A DNA stretch of 25,021 bases, taken from Botryllus schlosseri. Its lineage: Eukaryota; Chordata; Ascidiacea; Stolidobranchia; Styelidae. The notes under the pieces are model-generated. The model had not been told where the DNA came from. It saw only the letters and a list, made by a program, of their open reading frames with translations, and searched no databases. The stretch is from the NCBI GenBank assembly GCA_000444245.1, contig ATSW01008740.1:1-25021 (forward strand), read 5' to 3'. Shown piece after piece: positions 12,401-21,400 of this stretch (position 1 is the first letter of the stretch; each line of letters opens with the position of its first letter). Position numbers and translations under genes: made by a program.

Positions 12401-15400
12401 GCAAAAAAACAAGTCGACCTTTGACTTGAGCGGAATCGAAATCAATAAACAACACATCAAGACAAATTAGTCAAATTTAGACTTTAGGGCAACTTTTAAA
12501 GCTTCTGGCAGCTTCCTAAACACTCAGAATTTACGTATTATGATGTTTTAAGCCGTTTGTATTCCATACTGCGACTTTTTGCAACTTTTTCATACAAATT
12601 TTTACTGCAACTTTTATCAAGTATTGCGCAAATTGTAAAGGACTGATTTGAAATCATGCTACAAAACTATTTCTAGCATGGTTCTGTTCTCTTGGAACTG
12701 CATAGCAAAGAGCGATGTGATGGACTAGCTACATCTCGAAGTTATCTAGGATGCAATGGCTTGTTAGAAGGCGCATAAACCTAATTTTATCTGTTCGAAT
12801 AAACATGTTTAGTTAGGTCTACGAATATATTATAACTTTTGAACAAGTTCTACCCATTACGGGCTTTAGTAGACTGTGATTTGAATCTCAAATAGAAATT
12901 TGTATTATAAAATCTGCAATTTGCAAATATTGAAATAAAAAAGAAATGGTTTTCGACCTACAAATCCCAATATTTATCCCCATACCTGATACTGCGATAG
13001 CACAGGCGGAGGTTTGAGCGTGTTTTGTCGCAAGAACTCGTCCATCAGCTCCATCTCAGAGTTGTCGCTTTTACTCCCATGATCGGCCCACCATAGTTTG
13101 TCGTCTGAGCTTGCGTCGAACCTCTTCGTTTGAACAAACAACCGAGCTCGGCCTGAAAAAGGGTTGTTTGTTAGTCTGGGAACGATGGAAGCTTGTTTTC
13201 TATCAGGAATATCTGTGACAAATATTTAGATATATGTATCAGGGTTGTGATTACTCGAGTCACGATTTCGTGGTGACTCGACTTGACTCGAGTCCTTTTT
13301 TCAAATGCTTAAATGACTCGACTTTTACTCGAGTGATTGTGCATGACTCAAACCAAGTCATACGACTCGAGACCAGGACAGCCAAGACAGACATTTCATT
13401 GTAAATTCGAAGAATAGTAAAGTCACCGCAAGATTGGTATTTCGTCTATCAGTCTTGATATTTGGAAAATGGAGCCAGAAATTGTTATGAATGAGGAAAA
13501 TTATGATATTATCAATGCCAGCCATTCTATATCACTGGAGCAGAGTTTAAAAATAGATTGAACCTGATTGAACACAAAACGGAACAGTGAACAGAATGAT
13601 TTGGACTCGAGTCAAACACTATGACTCGGATTCGGCCCTCTACTCATTGATTTGGACTCGGACTCAACTCAGTGGTGAATTTAAAATGACTCAACTTGAC
13701 TCGAGTCAAAACTATAAAAGTGAGATTGACTTGTGACTCAGAACCTTGTGACTTGGTTACAACCCTGATATGTATGTTTTATGCATGAATAATCTGAGTT
13801 GCATATGATGGATCAGTGGTTCTCAAACTTTTCAGACTGTGTGATCATTACATGATTATCAATTATATGAATATTAATAATTAATTATCAATGTAACCTG
13901 AGTATTGCGTGAGAGTTTGATCGTGAACGAGGTTTCCGTCGACAGCGAGAATCTCGTCCCCATTCTGTTTGCACTTTGCCGCCACCTTGCTGACATCGTC
14001 CACAATCTGATATTGCAGCTTCTCTCTGAGCTCGAGTTTGTTCGGTCCCGAAACGAGCTTTCCTTCGTCCACAGACTCGTTGCTCGAGCACGTCGCGAGG
14101 AAATGTTGCCGCGGCTCCACTTGCAAACGACCGCAAACGATCAGCAGCACGTGTTGATATGTGAGGTTGGGAGCGACCGNGACCGAGATTTCTGACCCGT
14201 CCCACACTGTCACTACACAACATGCACTTGTGGGGCCTGCAACACAACGCAATAGNACTTTGAATACACNCATTGGACTCAAACTGACTCAGTTTACCCT
14301 AGTTGNGNTACTAGNGCTTATGGCTACAAACAGCAAGGCGTACAACTTTCAGATTCAAAACACTCACTATTTGCACTCATTGGACTCAAAATGACTCGCT
14401 TGTAACCTGCTTGTGCTTATACCTACAACGCTGGCCTTTCACTGAATACTTGGCCTAATCATTTCCCATTCTACTTGATTCATTACTCAGGTGTATATGA
14501 TTCAGCCTGCTTCTGTTTAGATACAATAATTTTCACTTTTTACGCTTGAAATCTATGTCTAAAACAGTGGTTACAATTTTAGGACACTTCTACTTTGATT
14601 TTTCCATAGAAAACTAGGCTAGTACTCTTTTACCTAATGGAGAATTGCTATTTTTAATCACAGTAGTAGTTTAAATCATAACAGATCCATGTAACAGTGT
14701 GTTATAAAGTTTTTAAGGTTGCTCAATACAAATATGACATTACTTTGCCACATTTACTCCTGTTTGGAAGATATGCATATCCACAAATTACCACATTTAC
14801 CTAAAAACATTTCATCTAATGACCATTAAAGTTGAANTTTTTTTGGTGATTGCATCCAGAAGCAAGGGGTAAAGGTCCGACCGATACTTATTAATTAATC
14901 GATCTTGTGGTGTCATGTGCTTATTTTAAATTGACAATGGGAGCGTTATATGACAGAAAACTGATGAACTATATTGAAACGCTTTTTGACTATCCTGTGT
15001 TGATACTTATAAGGTATATATATGTAAGGTACTGTTGCTCTAAAATAACCTTTTCTCCAGCTTCCGGGGATTCAATTAGAAGAATTGATTTGGAAAATTT
15101 GTGGGTAATCCCAGAAATATGAATGATATACTGAAATAATTTCGCTTCTATGGGTTGGAATTGCGTCAAATTTGTTTTATATTGTTTTTGTTGACAACGA
15201 AACAATTTCATGGGATTGACTTGTAAAATTTGAGTTTCAAAATCTTAAAGCTCCTGTGCCTTCACATCTACCAGTTGGAATCGAGCCCAAAAAAGTCATT
15301 TTCCGACAGTCCTAATGAGGGGTCTAGGCAGCCTATATGATCTTCAGCGGCATTAAATCGAATTTCTGAAGTTTACAATATGACTGATTTTTTTTTCATT

Positions 15401-18400
15401 TAATGGATAAAGCTCAAATATGACAAGTAGCCAAAACTTACTCGAGTACTCCAAATCTACAGGCGACAAAAGTAGAGAATCCAGAGAATCTTCGTCCGAA
15501 CTGAAGTCTCCGATTTGCTCCGACTCCGTTGATGTCTTCCCGCTAGCAGCCATCTTATCATCCCCGATAAGAGCCGAAATCGGGGTCCTTTGTTTCTTTC
15601 TCACCCCCCAGGTGTCAAAACCCCGCAAGGACCCAAAAATATTTTTCTTTTCTTTCAAAACCTCCCCAAAACTTCCAGAACGTTTCAAGGTTTGAGACGA
15701 CTTCATTCGTTGTTGCCGTGGCGACGATCTGGCTTGTACTAACGCGTGTAGAGTCACGACGTTGAAACATTTTAGGTTTGTTAAGACTTGTTTTGATGAT
15801 TTTCGGGCAGCCGCTAACGTTTGTCGAGGGTTTGGTTCTTCGGAACTTCCCAGCGATGCCAGATAACAACCGAGTCTGAGAAAGAGATTGTGTCATTAAA
15901 AAACTATTTCGACTTTTCAAAGTACTGGACTTAGTTATGAATATGATTACTTACACTACTTTTAGTTTGCAACAAAATTCACAAATTTTCAACTAACTTT
16001 GGATTTTATGGTCTCAATGCGATGGATGCAGATGATTCTTAAACAACTCCGCTGTATGTTTACTAACGACGAAATTTTGGGCTGCCTTCAAACTTGGTTT
16101 GAAAAATTAGTTACCTGATTTTTTTTCCTGGATCATACGAATCTTCTAGAACTACGCGGACCCGCATTTTGAGAACCTCCGTTTTAGGCAAAACCAGGCC
16201 TGGAATATTCACTTTAACCTACTCACCTACTTTCTTCATTTGAATTTTTATAACAGGAAGTAGTTTTAGGGTAAATTTACATCGCTTTTACAAGTTAAAT
16301 CGTTATAACGACTGGCCAAAACAGCCCTTACGTAATTATTTAATATCTGTAATGACTTTTATTTGATTTATATATAGATTTTATTATATTAGTTTTTAGC
16401 AATTATTTATCATATTCATTGATGTATATATTACTAATATAATATGGGCACTTGACAGACCTTTGATATTGTACTTTAAGTTGATTCACCATCTCTTACA
16501 AATCGCTACAAGTACCAGTGGCCTGAGTAGATATATTTATTTATGGATTTACTACAATTTTCCTTTTATTTTTATTCAGTTTTCTTATATGTATTTGCAA
16601 TAGTAATAGTATAGTACCAAGTAGTAAGTATTTCATATTTGTAAACATTTTTTATTCATTTTTGTCATACTTATTCATACCTTCACATATTTATTCATTT
16701 TGAACTATTTCGATACAAATATTTCAATAAGTTTCCTATATTATCCCGAGCATCTACCTGAACACATGCACATTGTTCTTCTCTGCGTTCCTCTCCCATT
16801 CCTGTATCTGTTGCAGGATGTTTTTCTTATTAGCAGGTTCCTGGACGACTTGAGTCTGGAGAGCGGCCATTTTCAGCATTTTTTCCTCACTCGTCATCTC
16901 GGCTTTGATACGATCCACTTCTTGCTGCAGTTGGTCGCGGATCGATATTTTGGTCGCGGATGAACGATTTTGAAGCAGAGCTCGAGTTGAGGCGGACATG
17001 TTGATCACGTAGATCCAGTTTGAGACTTCCATCTGAGACTGGGCCTGAAATTTGGGTCAGGATTAAGTTTTTGGTGTTCAAATTTGACTGGCTACTTAAA
17101 ATGGTTAGGTTGCCTAAATAACTTTGCACGCCAATTTTGGCCTGTAAGAACATCAACCACAATCACCACGTTCTGGATAAAGAAGATCTTACACATATGT
17201 ACAAAAATGGGACATACCGGTATATGTAAGAATATTGCATATATTAGAGAATTATAGTTACACAGTAATTTCCAAATTACATTAAAATTAGAATTATAGC
17301 TACACAGTTATTTCCAAATTATATTAAAATAAGAATTATTATTATTAAAGCTACACATTTATTTCCAGATTACACTAACATTAGAATGATAGCTACACAG
17401 TTTTTTCTAAATTAAATTAGAATTGAAATTACTGAAGTTACGGAAACTTGGACATCAAGTCAAGTTCAGTTCAAATCAATTCATTCTTATAAGCATGAGA
17501 ATGGCAAATGCCAGTAAAGCAAGCTTGGCTCGTTTCGCACAACATAGTTCTCCTGTAACATTTTAAGGAAAACCAGAAATTAGATTAGAATTAAAATGAA
17601 GGCATAGAAAGATTTCACGAATTACATTACAATTAGAATTAGAGCATAGAAAAATTTCACGGATTAAATTAGAATTAGATCTAATTATTCTAGAACTATC
17701 TAGTATCCAGGTCTGGACTCAAGTAGGCTACTAACAATTTTTTCAACTGGTCGGTAAATTTGAATTACCGTACATCACGATTTTGCCTTGTTGCACTGCT
17801 TCTCCAGTAACTCATTATTTAGATTTTTTTAGCAAAACTAGACTTAGAATAGTTACTTTTTTAAAAGTATGCGACACCTACACCAAATCTACTCACTGCA
17901 TTATCTACTCTCGTAAAGAATTCAACGGCTACATTTCGGTATGCTCAGCCAAATCTCATAATGGCTTGCATAGTCTTCTTCTCCAATCTATGCTATCTCC
18001 GACCAACGAACCTGCATCAAGTAAACGTTTCCATTTGCGAGACCGATTGAGAAAACGTTGCTCTTGGTTGCGTGCTCCGGCATTGCCTGAACCAGAGCAC
18101 CGTCCACCGATAGTTTGAGCACCAACTTGCCAGATTCATCGGAATCCTCGTTTAGTTCAGTGAAAAGTAATTTATCGCCTGAACGGAGAAGCATTGTATT
18201 GGTACCGTAGGAATCTATTTATGTGGATAGAATGCAATGGCGTAGTTAGCTTTATCTTTTAGTTCCATTATTCACCAGACTCGTACGGCAGAAATCACAC
18301 TAATTTGGAGTAACTATTCATTGTGATGAGTTTGTTTCGTGTGAAAATCATTATTTCAAACGCTTTGGTGTTTTAACGCTCTGTCGATACAGTTTAATTT

Positions 18401-21400
18401 GAGCTATAGTGATATATTAGAAGGCGTTAACATAAGGGTTGGCCCTGGCCAGATTAGTAATAGTTTGGAGGCAGTCCTTTTGTCGATAGAGAATCGCTTG
18501 CTCCAGTTTTAGAAATGTCTAAATAGTCTTCGGCATAAAAAATCCAGATTCTATATTCTCACCTTTTAAATTCACCCAATATTTCTGCCATTTCCGTTTG
18601 GAAGGTCGCTCCAATTTTCCGCGTTTCGCGACAAGAAGCGGTTTCAAAAGTAGCCAGCCGGCCTTTCGGATAGACCCGCTGCTGGGGAGGACCTCCTCGG
18701 CATCTGCAAGAAAACGTAAATGAAAATTGCTACTTCCTACATGTTGCGATTTGGATTTTGAAAAGTAGAAAGTAGCTTTGGAGTAGTTCTAGTTCTAGTT
18801 GCGCATTTGGGAAACTGACTAGTTCTAGTTCTGGCTGCACATTTTGAAATGGGAGTAGTTCTAGTTCAACTTCTAGTTGCAAGTTTTGAAAATTGAGTAG
18901 TTCTAGTTGTATTAGCGAGTTTTGAAAATATAGTAGTTCTAGTTTAGTTCCAGTAGCGTGTTTTGAAATTGAGGTCTAGTTGGTGGCTTTGGAAAGAGAG
19001 TAGTTATAGTTCTAATTTGGCATTTTGAAAAGTGGGTAGTTCTAGTTCTAGTTGGTGGCTTTGGAAAGGGAGTAGTTCTAGTTCTAGTTTTAGTTGCGGA
19101 TTTTGAAAATCTAGTAGTTTTAGTTCTAATTGCAAGTTCAGAAAAGTGAGTAGTTGTAGTTCTAGTTGCAGATTTTGAAAAGTGAGTAGTTCTGGGTCTA
19201 GTTGTGAGGCCTGCAAATTTGGTAGTTCTAGTTCTAGTTGCTAATTCCGTAATTCTATTTTTTGAAAAGTGAGTACTTTAGGTTCTAGTTGCAGATCTTG
19301 AAAATCCAGTATAGATTGCATAAGTCTGATATCTAGGCCTAGTTGTAAATTTTTTTTCTATAATTTCACGAAGTTAATTCTACTTCACCTTGAGTAGCAA
19401 TGCTGATTACTCAGAGATTTAAGCTTTGTGTTTCATAAAATAAATCAGTCGATGACGACCAAACTACTACTTGTACTAAAAAATAAGTAGAATTTACCTG
19501 AGTAGAATTTACTGGAGTAGCAAAAAGACAAATTACACAAACCTTCAGCGTCAGACATCATAAGATCTTGAGACTCTGAACTCTCAAACGAGTTCATTTC
19601 CGAATTCCCAGACTCGTCGAAACTTGGACGCTCTGCGTATTGCCTCGAGAGCACGTCGCTCACAGATTCTCCGAGCACGACTTGCGGCGTTTTCCGAGCA
19701 TCGAGTCCTGGACTCGAGCTCCTCATGGAATGCGTGCTCGAGCAGTAGGGAGAGTAAAAAGGCTTGGATTCGGGTAAAAGATTTTCGACGCTTTTCGAAA
19801 TTCTTGGGTTTCTGCGCATTATTTTCGGGGATCCCGCCATGTTTTGGATAAGCAACGAGTCTGTTCTTTTGGGGGTGATGCTTTTTTGGGATTTTGGGGT
19901 CACAGTAGAATAATTTGACTCAGAAAAAACAGAATTATAATTCTCAGTTTTACCCAATTCAAAATTATTTTCGCGTGTTATAATCGGTGACTGGTCGTCT
20001 GGGTCACACAATTTTTGAGTCTGGGTTTGATTTTTTGGGATAATTTTATGGTTTTGGGACAATTTTAGGCCGATTACATTTTCGTGGTTTGAATTTTCTT
20101 CTGAAAATGATCGATATTGTAGATTTCTGGTTTGACTTTTTGAGACAATCTCCTTTCCGTGGTTTTGGGCTAATTTTGGGCTAACTTTTGGGGGGACAAT
20201 TTCATTTTCGTGGTTTGAATTTCCTTCAGAAAACGATCGATATTTTGAATCTCTCAGTGCTGAAATTCGACTTTCGTCAAATTTTGAGTCATGAGTCACA
20301 ATTTTTGGGGATTGGACGGCGATTACGTTTCTTCTGGGTAGTTTTCTTTGCTTCATCATGGCGGAATCGTGAGAGAGAGACAGCCAATCAAACGGTTCTT
20401 CGTTGAAATCGTCAGGTTTCGTGACTGTGACGTCGTAAAGGTCTGGAGTCATCACCATGAACTCTTGACTCGAGTCTTCGTCGATTGACTTGCTCTGAGA
20501 AAAACACGGTTTAAAATATCGAAGTAGTCAACATTGCGACTCAATTTGACTCGCGGTTTTACAAGTAGACATCAGATTTGTACAAACTACTGGATTTTCA
20601 AAACTCAAAACTGCAACTAGAACTACTCACTTTTCAAAATGGACAACTAGAACTAGAACTATTCACTCGTCAAAATGCGCAACCAGAACTAGAACTAGCC
20701 TACTTACTTTTCAAAACCAGCAATTATAACTAACACTACTGCCTTTTCAAAATCCACTACTAGAACTACTAACTTCACAACTAGAACTACAACTACAACT
20801 ACCGACTTTTCAAAATGCGCGTCAAGAACTAGAACTACTCATTTTTAAAAACTAGAACTAAAACTACTGGATTTTCAAAACTCCGAAATACAATTACCAG
20901 TACTCACTTTTAAAAACTGGCAACTAGAACTAGAACTACTCACTTTTAAAAACTAGCAAGTAGAACTAGAACTACTCACGTTTAAAAACTAGCAACTAGA
21001 ACTACGAAATTTTTAAAACTCACAACTACAACTAGAACTACGATGGGTAATACCAGAATTATGAATGTAAACCTCAAAAACTTTGCTTCTACGAGATGGA
21101 ATTGCGTCAAATTAGTTTTGCATCATTTTTGTGGACAACTCAATAATTTCACGGGATTGACAGTAAAATTTGAAAAAAAAATTTAAAATTTTTTTTATAA
21201 TGAACTTAAAAACCTCAAACTCATGTGCGTTCACATTTCCAGTAGGAATCTGGCAAAATTTGGTATGCAGAGTTTTTTTTCGGCAACCTAAACATATAAT
21301 CAGTGAATCCCTGGAATTCGCAAAAAAAGTTAATTTTGAACAACCCTTATGTACAAGTAGCAATTTTCAAGACCTGAATACTATGACACTGAAATAACTA

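Noticed and set aside
15615-15920. Second minus-frame open reading through exon 8
   Set aside because: The alternative frame carries CYLASL, PNPRQ and HALVQAR, which match TIAM, and fits the phases of both neighbours.
19004-19216. Minus-strand open frame with Leu/Gln/Glu-rich repeats
   Set aside because: It is a translation of the 36-bp minisatellite; the period of the peptide equals that of the DNA unit.
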